A stretch of 5,315 bases of DNA from assembly GCA_026987995.1 (NCBI GenBank), contig JALSMC010000005.1, positions 1-5,315 on the forward strand. The letters run 5' to 3'. Positions within the stretch are counted from its first letter, which is position 1. Each line of letters begins with the position of its first letter. The DNA comes from Sulfurimonas sp. Lineage in GTDB: Bacteria > Campylobacterota > Campylobacteria > Campylobacterales > Sulfurimonadaceae. A model generated the notes under the pieces. That model worked only from the letters and a program-made list of their open reading frames with translations, was not told the origin of the DNA and ran no database searches. The position numbers and the translations under genes were made by a program. Of this stretch, positions 1 to 5,315 are shown in pieces.

Positions 1-555
1 TTTAAATATCTCAAATTCTGTATCATCACTTATCATGACATGAAGCATCTCTTGCATAGACCAATGCACACTATTTGATGAGTTTAATATGACTTGTGGA
101 TAAGACCCAGTGTTAGCAAAGAGTTGAAACAAATTCTCTACATTTGAATGCCTTTGCTCAAACGATATAAACTCTTCAAAATCAAGAGGGTAAAGTGTAA
201 GTGTTTCAAATCCTTCTATATTATCCTTACATGTAAGGATAATTTCTTCAACTCTAGGAATCTCAAAACTATAATCAAAATTTTCAATGACTAAGATTTT
301 TATTGATTTTTGTTCAACAAATTTATTTAGATTTTTACTTATTACTTTTGTATCTACTCTAGCGTCTTTTAAGTCAATATATAAAATTTCATCTTGTGTA
401 AAATACGACAAATAATCTATGATTAAAGATGTCTTTCCACTCTTTTTTACACCATTTATAATAGTTCTTTTAGAAATGATAGAGAGTTTTCTATCGTGAT
501 AATGATTGTTTTTGTGCTTTATATCATAAAGATTTTCTAATATTTTCATAAGCAT
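1..555 (-). CDS. Partial AAA_14 / SSo-type P-loop ATPase (N-terminal 185 codons)
   Basis: This gene reads leftward and continues past the window edge. The visible 185 codons are open without a stop. Residues 35-43 (GVKKSGKTS) form a Walker A P-loop (GxxxxGKT/S) preceded by a beta strand. The hydrophobic strand IKILVIENFDY (85-95) sits where Walker B is expected, but it ends in Glu-Asn rather than Asp-Glu. LYPLDFEEFISF (121-132) and TGSYPQVI (149-156) match the PLxFxEFL and GG(Y/F)P landmarks of AAA_14 / archaeal-type ATPases. The C-terminal region, often DUF4143 or DUF234 in such proteins, lies outside. The ATG at 555 is chosen because an AAGGA lies 12 nt upstream; the ATG at 549 would be 18 nt away. 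The cellular role is unknown. From memory, H. pylori has an ATP-binding protein gene beside rpsJ, so the neighbourhood may be old. The family is likely; the function is not assigned. Confidence 0.82.
   Translation of the reverse strand, partial: MLMKILENLYDIKHKNNHYHDRKLSIISKRTIINGVKKSGKTSLIIDYLSYFTQDEILYIDLKDARVDTKVISKNLNKFVEQKSIKILVIENFDYSFEIPRVEEIILTCKDNIEGFETLTLYPLDFEEFISFEQRHSNVENLFQLFANTGSYPQVILNSSNSVHWSMQEMLHVMISDDTEFEIFK
220..243. repeat. 24-nt perfect palindrome inside the ATPase coding region
   Basis: The half-site is ATTATCCTTACA, followed directly by its exact reverse complement: 12 pairs, no mismatch, no spacer. It coincides with eight whole codons of the ATPase (residues 105-112, IILTCKDN). 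As RNA it could form 10 bp around a CATG loop. No U-run follows on either strand, so it is not a terminator. It shares a TCCTT...AAGGA core with the palindrome at 566-584. Confidence 0.7.
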
Positions 556-565
556 ATTATATTAT

Positions 566-584
566 TTTCCTTTTTAAAAGGAAA
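566..584. repeat. 19-nt perfect palindrome between the divergent genes
   Basis: TTTCCTTTT and AAAAGGAAA flank a single central base: nine paired positions with no mismatch. As RNA it can fold as 8 bp with a 3-nt loop. As DNA it resembles a dimeric regulator site. It lies in the presumed 5' leader of the ATPase gene and covers its Shine-Dalgarno, and ends 37 bp before the -35 of the rpsJ promoter. No T-run is long enough on either side to call it a terminator. Confidence 0.6.
568..572 (-). promoter_or_regulatory. Shine-Dalgarno of the divergent ATPase gene
   Basis: AAGGA on the - strand, 12 nt before the ATG at 555. The spacing is long. It lies inside one arm of the 566-584 palindrome, so the site could be hidden if that palindrome folds in the mRNA. 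Confidence 0.5.
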
Positions 585-621
585 TAAAACCAAAGAATTA
601 CATACCAAAATCCCTATATAC

Positions 622-650
622 TTGACTTTTAAGTAAAGTTTTAGTAAAAT
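622..650 (+). promoter_or_regulatory. Sigma70-type promoter of the S10 operon
   Basis: The -35 box TTGACT (622-627) matches TTGACA at five of six positions. The -10 box TAAAAT (645-650) matches TATAAT at five of six. The spacer is exactly 17 bp. It is the only good pair in the gap before rpsJ and points into the operon. Transcription would begin near 656-658, giving a leader of about 50 nt. The start site is inferred, not observed. A recognisable -35 is stronger than many Campylobacterota promoters have, which fits a highly expressed operon. Confidence 0.8.
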
Positions 651-686
651 CACAGTCCTTAATAAAGTCATCCATTGAGGTGACAA

Positions 687-697
687 GTTCTTTACAG
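687..697 (+). promoter_or_regulatory. boxA-like element in the S10 operon leader
   Basis: GTTCTTTA (687-694) matches seven of eight bases of the boxA core GCTCTTTA of rRNA leaders; similar GTTCTTT forms occur in rRNA leaders of other phyla (from memory). In boxA systems the RNA is bound by NusB with S10 (NusE), and the next gene here encodes S10. The element runs directly into the AGGGG Shine-Dalgarno, so binding could either load antitermination factors or block rpsJ translation. The match is short and chance is a real alternative. Confidence 0.35.
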
Positions 698-700
698 GGG
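696..700 (+). promoter_or_regulatory. Shine-Dalgarno of rpsJ
   Basis: AGGGG, six nt before the rpsJ ATG. A second GAGGTGA (677-683) lies farther upstream but is too distant (23 nt) to serve this start. Confidence 0.75.
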
Positions 701-706
701 TAAAAT

Positions 707-1018
707 ATGGAAAAAATTAGACTTAAACTCAAGGCATATGACCATAGAGTTTTAGATAGATCTGTTGCAGCAATTATAGAAGCTGTTAAGCGAACTGGAG
801 CTGAGATTAGAGGCCCAATTCCTATGCCGACAAAGATAAAGCGCTATACAGTGCTTAAGTCACCACATGTCAACAAGAAATCAAGAGAACAATTTGAGAT
901 AAGAATACACAGTCGTATGATAGATATCGTATCTGCTACAACTGACACTATCGATTCACTTATGAAACTTGACTTGGCGCCTGAAGTGAATGTCGAAGTT
1001 AGAGCTATGGGTAAATAG
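707..1018 (+). CDS. rpsJ: 30S ribosomal protein S10 (NusE)
   Basis: S10 sits in the 30S head. Free S10 is also NusE, which pairs with NusB on boxA RNA during processive antitermination. The 103-residue product has the family's usual length and opens with [17 protein letters not shown], the conserved S10 start. [19 protein letters not shown] (52-70) is the long loop reaching into the head, and Val55 there corresponds to E. coli Val57, a position linked to tetracycline-class susceptibility. [14 protein letters not shown] follows near the C-terminus. It is the first gene of the operon, about 50 nt after the inferred transcription start, with AGGGG six nt before the ATG. No truncation or unusual residue is seen. 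Confidence 0.98.
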   Translation: MEKIRLKLKAYDHRVLDRSVAAIIEAVKRTGAEIRGPIPMPTKIKRYTVLKSPHVNKKSREQFEIRIHSRMIDIVSATTDTIDSLMKLDLAPEVNVEVRAMGK

Positions 1019-1022
1019 GGAG
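1018..1022 (+). promoter_or_regulatory. Shine-Dalgarno that decides the rplC start
   Basis: GGGAG overlaps the last base of the rpsJ stop. Two tandem ATGs follow, at 1026 (3-nt spacing, too close) and 1029 (6-nt spacing, good). The second is preferred. Confidence 0.65.
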
Positions 1023-1028
1023 TAAATG

Positions 1029-1607
1029 ATGGAATATATAGTTAAAAAAATCGGAATGAGCAGAACAATTGCTGTACCGGCTGTTCCTGTTACTCTTTTA
1101 AAAGTAGTAGAAGCAAAAGTTTGTGAAGTAGACGAAGCAAAGCGTGCGATAGTATCATATGCAAGCGGTAAGAAAATGAACAAAGCAATAGCTGGTCAAC
1201 AAAAAAAGTATGACCTAAGTGCAGAGTTTAACCGTTTTGTTACTATGGATGTTGCAAATAGCGAAGCTGGAACACTTGACACAGCACCACTAAGCGAAGC
1301 AAAAAATATAAAGACTAGTTTTAACTCTAAAGGTAGAGGTTTTGCTGGTGTTATAAAGCGTCACGGATTTGCTGGAGGACCTGCAAGTCATGGTAGTAGA
1401 TTCCATAGAACTGGTGGTTCTATTGGTAATGCTGAATGGCCTGGACGTGTTCAAAAAGGTAGAAAAATGCCAGGACACATGGGTAATGTTAAAGTTACAG
1501 TTAACAATGAAATAGTTTCATTTGACGTTGAAAACGGAATCCTAGCGGTTAAGGGAGCAGTTCCTGGACCAAATGGTGCAATGGGTAGAGTAAGGATTGT
1601 TAAATGA
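1029..1607 (+). CDS. rplC: 50S ribosomal protein L3
   Basis: L3 binds 23S rRNA early in 50S assembly and extends a loop towards the peptidyl-transferase centre. The 192-residue product is shorter than the E. coli protein (209), with the difference mainly in the C-terminal tail and peripheral loops. The core signature is intact: [20 protein letters not shown] (101-120), [14 protein letters not shown] (121-134), [15 protein letters not shown] (145-159) and [10 protein letters not shown] near the end. His150 in PGHMGN lies at the place of E. coli Gln150, the glutamine methylated by PrmB, so that modification is not possible here. The ATG at 1029 is preferred over 1026 on Shine-Dalgarno spacing; the alternative adds one Met. 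The stop overlaps the rplD start by 4 nt (ATGA), which indicates translational coupling. Confidence 0.97.
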   Translation: MEYIVKKIGMSRTIAVPAVPVTLLKVVEAKVCEVDEAKRAIVSYASGKKMNKAIAGQQKKYDLSAEFNRFVTMDVANSEAGTLDTAPLSEAKNIKTSFNSKGRGFAGVIKRHGFAGGPASHGSRFHRTGGSIGNAEWPGRVQKGRKMPGHMGNVKVTVNNEIVSFDVENGILAVKGAVPGPNGAMGRVRIVK

Positions 1608-2218
1608 GTAAAGCAATAGTACTTAATGATAAATTTGAAAACTCAGGAGAGTTAGCTCTTCCTGAAAAATTTGAGGGAATTCACTCTCATAACTTACATA
1701 TATATGTTAAGTCGTATCAAGCAGCTTTGCGTGCAAACACAGCTTCAACTAAGAGTAGAAGTGATGTTCGTGGTGGTGGTAAAAAGCCATTCGCACAAAA
1801 AGGTGGCGGTAGAGCGCGTGCTGGTAGTAGAACTAACCCTGTATGGGTAGGTGGTGGTATCGCTTTTGGACCTAGAGCAAATAGAAACTATGACCAAAAA
1901 GTGAATAAAAAACAGAAAAGATTAGCATTAGAATTTGCACTTAATGAAAAAGCATCAAAAGATGCACTTTTTGTAGTTGATTCTATAGTAGTTGAGTCTG
2001 GTAAAACTAAAGATGCGGCAGCGATTGTAAAATCAATAGGCGCAAGAGATGTACTGATTGTTAAAGACCTTATAGATGAAAAAACATTTTTAGCATTTAG
2101 AAATGTTCCAACAGCTTATCTAGTAGAGTCAAATGAACTAAACGCATATTTAGCTACAGCATTTTATGCAGTAGTGATAGAAAAATCAGTGCTTGAAACA
2201 ATAGCAAAAGAGGGCTAA
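1604..2218 (+). CDS. rplD: 50S ribosomal protein L4
   Basis: L4 folds around 23S rRNA domain I, and its extended loop forms part of the exit-tunnel constriction with L22. The loop is plain at about residues 44-95: [19 protein letters not shown] (56-74), then [27 protein letters not shown] (101-113) begins the globular part after the loop. The macrolide-contacting KGGGRARAG stretch corresponds to E. coli KGTGRARSG and shows no resistance-type deletion. The length, 204 residues, is normal. In E. coli L4 represses its own operon through a long leader; the leader here is too short for that structure. The start overlaps the rplC stop as ATGA, so ribosomes probably re-initiate. The 3' end supplies the GAGGG used by rplW. 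Confidence 0.98.
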   Translation: MSKAIVLNDKFENSGELALPEKFEGIHSHNLHIYVKSYQAALRANTASTKSRSDVRGGGKKPFAQKGGGRARAGSRTNPVWVGGGIAFGPRANRNYDQKVNKKQKRLALEFALNEKASKDALFVVDSIVVESGKTKDAAAIVKSIGARDVLIVKDLIDEKTFLAFRNVPTAYLVESNELNAYLATAFYAVVIEKSVLETIAKEG

Positions 2219-2220
2219 TT

Positions 2221-2502
2221 ATGGCAGATATAACTGATATTAAAGCAATACTTTATACAGAAAAGAGCTTGAGCCTTCAAGAGAATGGTACAGTAGTAAT
2301 TCAGACATCAACAAGAATGACTAAAAACCGTCTTAAAGAGGTGCTTAAAGAGTACTTTGGCATCACTCCACTAAAAGTAAACTCTATGAGAGTTTTAGGA
2401 AAAGTGAAAAGATTTAAAGGCATCCAAGGTAAGCGTAACGATACTAAGAAGTTTTACGTTCAATTACCTGATGGTGCTCAACTAGAAAATGTAGGAGCAT
2501 AA
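2221..2502 (+). CDS. rplW: 50S ribosomal protein L23
   Basis: L23 lies at the exit of the peptide tunnel and is the docking point for trigger factor and the signal recognition particle. The 93-residue protein is near the usual length (E. coli 100). [10 protein letters not shown] (10-19) is the conserved N-terminal motif; Glu14 corresponds to E. coli Glu18, the residue that contacts trigger factor. [15 protein letters not shown] (34-48) is the main helix. [22 protein letters not shown] contains the basic rRNA-binding hairpin. The gene starts 2 nt after rplD, with GAGGG (2210-2214) at 6-nt spacing. Confidence 0.97.
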   Translation: MADITDIKAILYTEKSLSLQENGTVVIQTSTRMTKNRLKEVLKEYFGITPLKVNSMRVLGKVKRFKGIQGKRNDTKKFYVQLPDGAQLENVGA

Positions 2503-2503
2503 T

Positions 2504-3334
2504 ATGGCTATTAAATCATATAAACCATATACTCCGAGTCGTAGATATGTAACTGGCTTGGATTCAGGTGATATTACAGCAAAAGCGAGTGTTCCTTCAC
2601 TACTTAAAAAGCTTACAGTAACTGCTGGAAGAAATAACAATGGTAGAATTACATCTCGTCATAAGCAAGGCGGTGCTAAAAAGCTTTATAGAATCATAGA
2701 TTTCAAAAGAAACAAATTTGACATCGAAGGTACTGTTGAAGCTATTGAGTATGATCCAAATAGAATTTGTCGTATAGCACTTATCAAATATGCTGATGGA
2801 GAGAAGAGATATATTCTTCAACCAATAGGTCTAAATGTAGGCGATAAAGTGATGGCTGCTGAAGCTGGACTTGATATCAAGCCTGGTAATGCTATGAAGA
2901 TGAAAAATGTCCCAGTTGGTACTATCATTCACAATATCGAGATGAAGCCTGGTAAAGGTGCTCAGATGGTTAGAAGTGCTGGTGGATATGCTCAACTTAT
3001 GGGTAAAGAAGATAAGTATGTTGTTCTTAGATTGCCTAGTGGTGAGATGAGACAAGTGCTTGGTGAGTGCATGGCAACAGTAGGAACAGTCGGATGTGAA
3101 GATTGGTCAAATGTTGTTATTGGTAAAGCTGGACGTAGCCGTCACCTTGGTAAGAGACCACAAACTCGTGGTTCTGCGATGAACCCAATCGATCACCCGC
3201 ATGGTGGTGGTGAAGGTAAAACAAACTCAGGTCGTCACCCAGTTACTCCTTGGGGTAAACCAACTAAAGGTGCTAAGACTCGTCGTAAAAAAGCGAGTGA
3301 TAAACTGATTATTTCTAGAAGAAAAGGAAGATAG
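2504..3334 (+). CDS. rplB: 50S ribosomal protein L2
   Basis: L2 is a primary 23S rRNA-binding protein needed for subunit association and peptidyl-transferase activity. The product has 276 residues (E. coli 273). The N-terminal extension is followed by [20 protein letters not shown] (52-71), which opens the OB-fold RNA-binding domain; an SH3-like domain follows. [13 protein letters not shown] (226-238) is the family hallmark; His231 corresponds to E. coli His229, required for activity. The basic tail with [20 protein letters not shown] reaches towards the catalytic centre. The gene starts 1 nt after rplW, with GGAG six nt ahead of its ATG. The last codons of rplB hold the Shine-Dalgarno for rpsS. 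Confidence 0.99.
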   Translation: MAIKSYKPYTPSRRYVTGLDSGDITAKASVPSLLKKLTVTAGRNNNGRITSRHKQGGAKKLYRIIDFKRNKFDIEGTVEAIEYDPNRICRIALIKYADGEKRYILQPIGLNVGDKVMAAEAGLDIKPGNAMKMKNVPVGTIIHNIEMKPGKGAQMVRSAGGYAQLMGKEDKYVVLRLPSGEMRQVLGECMATVGTVGCEDWSNVVIGKAGRSRHLGKRPQTRGSAMNPIDHPHGGGEGKTNSGRHPVTPWGKPTKGAKTRRKKASDKLIISRRKGR

Positions 3335-3616
3335 ATGGGAAGAAGTCTAAAAAAAGGTCCTTTTGTTGATGATCACTTGATTAAAAAAGTATTAAAAGCA
3401 AAAGAGGAAAAATCAACTAAGCCTATCAAAACTTGGTCTAGAAGAAGTACGATCACTCCTGATATGATTGGTTTAACAATGAACATTCACAACGGAAGAA
3501 ATTTTATACCTGTATATATAACTGAAAACCATATCGGTTATAAACTTGGCGAATTTGCTCCAACACGTACTTTTAAGGGTCATAAAGGCTCTGTTCAGAA
3601 GAAAGTGGGTAAATAG
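3335..3616 (+). CDS. rpsS: 30S ribosomal protein S19
   Basis: S19 pairs with S13 in the 30S head and touches the A-site finger of the 50S. The 93 residues match the family length (E. coli 92). The conserved opening [18 protein letters not shown], the [14 protein letters not shown] segment and the C-terminal [14 protein letters not shown] are all present. The ATG follows the rplB stop with no spacer. AAGGA (3324-3328), inside the rplB coding region, lies six nt upstream, so initiation probably depends on rplB termination. Confidence 0.98.
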   Translation: MGRSLKKGPFVDDHLIKKVLKAKEEKSTKPIKTWSRRSTITPDMIGLTMNIHNGRNFIPVYITENHIGYKLGEFAPTRTFKGHKGSVQKKVGK

Positions 3617-3618
3617 TT

Positions 3619-3951
3619 ATGAGTAAAGCAATATTAAAATTTGTCAGACTATCACCTCTAAAGGCTAGAATGGTAGCAAGAGAAGTTCAAGGAATGAACG
3701 CAGAATTTGCACTTGCAAGTCTTGAGTTTATGCCTAACAAGGCTGCTAGAATCATATCTAAGGTTATTGCAAGTGCAGTGGCTAATGGTGGTTATGAGCC
3801 AGAAGAAGTAGTAGTATCATCTTGTCGTATAGATCAAGGTCCAGTTCTTAAAAGATTTAGACCAAGAGCAAGAGGTAGTGCTAGTGGCATCAGAAAACCA
3901 ACTTCGCATGTATTTGTAGAAGTATCAAAAGCTGCAAAGAAGGAAGACTAA
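3619..3951 (+). CDS. rplV: 50S ribosomal protein L22
   Basis: L22 contacts all 23S domains and sends a long beta-hairpin into the exit tunnel opposite L4. The 110-residue product shows the family opening [16 protein letters not shown] (10-25), the helical segment ending in ASAVANGG (51-58), and the hairpin from about 77 to 98 ([20 protein letters not shown]) ending in the conserved THV-type strand SHVFVEV. The hairpin tip has normal length, with no macrolide-resistance deletion or insertion. The start lies 2 nt after rpsS; the Shine-Dalgarno (GTGGG, about 9 nt away) is weak, which suggests coupling to rpsS translation. Confidence 0.98.
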   Translation: MSKAILKFVRLSPLKARMVAREVQGMNAEFALASLEFMPNKAARIISKVIASAVANGGYEPEEVVVSSCRIDQGPVLKRFRPRARGSASGIRKPTSHVFVEVSKAAKKED

Positions 3952-3952
3952 G

Positions 3953-4642
3953 ATGGGTCAAAAAGTAAATCCAATTGGTTTAAGACTTGGAATCAATAGA
4001 AATTGGGATTCAAGATGGTTTCCTGGAGAAAATTTAGCGGCAAATATTGGCGAAGATTATAAAATAAGAAAGTTTTTGAAAAAAGAGCTTTATTATGCTG
4101 GTGTTAGTCAAATTCTTATTGAAAGAACTGCTAAAAAATTAAGAGTTACAGTTGTTGCAGCTCGTCCTGGTATCATTATTGGTAAAAAAGGTGCAGATAT
4201 CGAGAAGCTTAGAGTTAAACTCAACAAGCTTGTTGGTAAAGATGTAAATGTAAACATCAAAGAAGAGAGAAAGCCACAAGCTTCTGCTCAACTTGCAGCT
4301 GAAAATGTTGCAATGCAGCTAGAGCGTCGTGTTGCATTTAGAAGAGCTATGAAAAAAGTTATTCAAGGTGCACAAAAATCTGGAGCAAAAGGTATTAAAA
4401 TATCTGTTTCAGGTAGACTTGGTGGTGCTGAGATGGCTAGAACTGAGTGGTATTTAGAAGGCAGAGTTCCTCTTCATACACTTAGAGCTAAGATAGATTA
4501 TGGTTTCGCTGAAGCTCATACAACATACGGAATTATCGGTATCAAAGTATGGGTCTTTAAAGGTGAAGTTTTGACTACAGGTGTTCAAGCTGAGCCAAAA
4601 GAAGAGAAGAGACCAAGAAAACCGAGAAGAGGTAAAAACTAA
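3953..4642 (+). CDS. rpsC: 30S ribosomal protein S3
   Basis: S3 forms part of the mRNA entry channel on the 30S head. The 229-residue protein (E. coli 233) opens with [14 protein letters not shown]. It has a type II KH domain with [17 protein letters not shown] (71-87), whose GKKG loop is at 77-80. Arg130, Arg131 and Lys134 in FRRAMKK correspond to E. coli Arg131, Arg132 and Lys135, the mRNA-helicase residues. The C-terminal domain carries [19 protein letters not shown] and [19 protein letters not shown]. The tail is short and strongly basic ([11 protein letters not shown]). The gene lies 1 nt after rplV, with AAGGA eight nt ahead of the ATG, and its stop shares one base with the rplP start. 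Confidence 0.98.
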   Translation: MGQKVNPIGLRLGINRNWDSRWFPGENLAANIGEDYKIRKFLKKELYYAGVSQILIERTAKKLRVTVVAARPGIIIGKKGADIEKLRVKLNKLVGKDVNVNIKEERKPQASAQLAAENVAMQLERRVAFRRAMKKVIQGAQKSGAKGIKISVSGRLGGAEMARTEWYLEGRVPLHTLRAKIDYGFAEAHTTYGIIGIKVWVFKGEVLTTGVQAEPKEEKRPRKPRRGKN

Positions 4643-5067
4643 TGTTAATGCCTAAGAGAACAAAATATAAGAAGCAGATGAAGGGTAGAAATCGTGGTAA
4701 ATCATTTAGAGGTAATACTATCTCTTTTGGTGAAATTGCACTTAAAGCTGTAGAAGCTGGGCGTATCGATTCTCGTCAAATTGAAGCATCTAGAATTGCA
4801 TATACAAGACATGTAAAGCGTCAAGCAAAAACATGGATTCGTGTATTTCCTGATAAACCTTTAACAGCTAAACCACTTGAAACAAGAATGGGTAAGGGTA
4901 AAGGACCAGTCGATAGATGGGTTATGAACATTAAGCCAGGAAGAATCATTTTTGAGATGGCTGGAGTTAGTGAAGAGTTAGCGCGTGAAGCACTTACACT
5001 TGCTATGCATAAGTTACCTTTCAAAACTAAGATAGTTAATAGAGAGAGCGAAAATGAAGTATACTGA
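4642..5067 (+). CDS. rplP: 50S ribosomal protein L16
   Basis: L16 is a late-assembly protein near the A-site tRNA elbow. The 141-residue product opens with [19 protein letters not shown], parallel to E. coli MLQPKRTKFRKMHKGRNRG. That match supports the ATG at 4642, although it overlaps the rpsC stop by one base and a second in-frame ATG is at 4648. [23 protein letters not shown] (66-88) is the conserved centre. Arg82 corresponds to E. coli Arg81, the site of oxygenase (RoxA/YcfD) hydroxylation; the sequence does not show whether such an enzyme exists here. [22 protein letters not shown] closes the domain. The last 14 nt overlap rpmC. Confidence 0.98.
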   Translation: MLMPKRTKYKKQMKGRNRGKSFRGNTISFGEIALKAVEAGRIDSRQIEASRIAYTRHVKRQAKTWIRVFPDKPLTAKPLETRMGKGKGPVDRWVMNIKPGRIIFEMAGVSEELAREALTLAMHKLPFKTKIVNRESENEVY

Positions 5068-5242
5068 TTTAAATGAAAAATCTGTTGAGCAATTAGCAGA
5101 GTTACTAAAAGAAAAAAAGGTTCTTCTGTTTACTGTAAAACAGAAGCTAAAGACAATGCAACTAACTAATTCAAATGAGATTAGAGAAGTTAGAAGAGAT
5201 ATCGCTCGTATTAATACAGCTGTCTCGGCTAAAAATAAGTGA
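5054..5242 (+). CDS. rpmC: 50S ribosomal protein L29
   Basis: L29 is a small two-helix protein beside L23 at the tunnel exit and helps form the chaperone and SRP platform. The 62 residues are the usual length (E. coli 63). [20 protein letters not shown] starts the first helix. [17 protein letters not shown] (41-57) is the conserved second-helix motif of the family. The start lies inside rplP in another frame (14-nt overlap), with only a weak purine run (GAGAG) upstream, so translation is probably coupled to rplP. No earlier start fits the family. Confidence 0.95.
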   Translation: MKYTDLNEKSVEQLAELLKEKKVLLFTVKQKLKTMQLTNSNEIREVRRDIARINTAVSAKNK

Positions 5243-5255
5243 TTAGGGGAAAGTA

Positions 5256-5315
5256 ATGGCTTTAAAAAGAGAAATACAAGGCGTAGTCGTACAAAAAACT
5301 GGTGATAAATCAATC
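5256..5315 (+). CDS. rpsQ: 30S ribosomal protein S17, first 20 codons (partial)
   Basis: The ATG at 5256 follows AGGGGA (5245-5250) at 5-nt spacing, 13 nt after the rpmC stop. The 20 codons that fit in the window read MALKREIQGVVVQKTGDKSI. This matches the S17 opening (E. coli has a basic start, then LQGRVVSDKMEKSIVV). S17 is a primary 16S rRNA-binding protein of the 30S body with an OB fold, and it follows rpmC in the canonical S10 operon. Identity rests on the short N-terminus plus gene order. The gene continues beyond the right edge. Confidence 0.92.
   Translation, partial: MALKREIQGVVVQKTGDKSI

Noticed and set aside
566..584. The palindrome read as a rho-independent terminator.
   Set aside because: The stem is AT-rich and no U-run follows on either strand. 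It also lies upstream of both gene starts, not at a gene end.
615..620. TATATA as a possible -10 box of a leftward promoter for the ATPase gene.
   Set aside because: The hexamer is palindromic and no convincing -35 lies 16-18 bp upstream on the - strand. A leftward promoter must exist or the gene is read from elsewhere, but this site is too weak to annotate.
680..703. Possible leader mini-gene starting GTG: seven sense codons, then TAA, ending just before the rpsJ start.
   Set aside because: There is no Shine-Dalgarno at a suitable distance, no run of regulatory codons, and an ORF this short is expected by chance.
956..1183. Open frame on the - strand across the rpsJ-rplC junction.
   Set aside because: It is antisense to two firmly identified genes, has no family resemblance, and its composition follows from the codons opposite.
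2600..3055. Two - strand open frames inside rplB.
   Set aside because: They are shadows of the L2 coding sequence with no Shine-Dalgarno and no recognisable motif.
5014..5313. Longer open frame on the - strand across rplP, rpmC and rpsQ.
   Set aside because: It lies opposite three ribosomal protein genes. The hydrophobic residues arise from the complement of lysine- and glutamate-rich codons.

Overview
The window is the first part of the bacterial S10 ribosomal protein operon, with one divergently oriented gene cut off at the left edge. On the + strand are ten complete ribosomal protein genes in canonical order: rpsJ, rplC, rplD, rplW, rplB, rpsS, rplV, rpsC, rplP and rpmC. The first 20 codons of rpsQ follow at the right edge. 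On the - strand, positions 1-555 hold the N-terminal 185 codons of a P-loop ATPase of the AAA_14 / SSo-ATPase type.

Organism: the low GC content, short intergenic spacers and protein details suggest a Campylobacterota (Epsilonproteobacteria) member, possibly Sulfurimonas-like. The details include the compact L3 and the L4 segment with [14 protein letters not shown] and [10 protein letters not shown]. From memory, an ATP-binding protein gene also sits next to rpsJ in Helicobacter pylori, which fits. The genus is inference, since no search was possible.

Layout: 1-555 is the divergent ATPase and 556-706 is the only real non-coding stretch. That 151-bp gap carries a good sigma70-type promoter (TTGACT, 17 bp, TAAAAT), a 9-bp-arm palindrome over the ATPase ribosome-binding site, a boxA-like sequence next to the rpsJ Shine-Dalgarno, and nothing else clear. 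From 707 on the sequence is almost wholly coding. Gene junctions run from a 14-nt overlap to a 13-nt gap, so the genes are very probably one transcript with translational coupling. I see no internal promoter or terminator.

Function: S10, S19 and S3 belong to the 30S head and S17 to the 30S body. L3, L4, L23, L2, L22, L16 and L29 belong to the 50S subunit. L4, L22 and L23 line the exit tunnel, L2, L3 and L16 approach the peptidyl-transferase centre, and L23 and L29 form the chaperone/SRP docking site.

The coding part is ordinary housekeeping sequence and I found no evidence of a new system there. The points worth a second look are regulatory: a short leader with no room for an E. coli-type L4-responsive structure, a boxA-like element ahead of the gene for the boxA-binding protein S10/NusE, and two perfect palindromes sharing a TCCTT...AAGGA core on the ATPase side.
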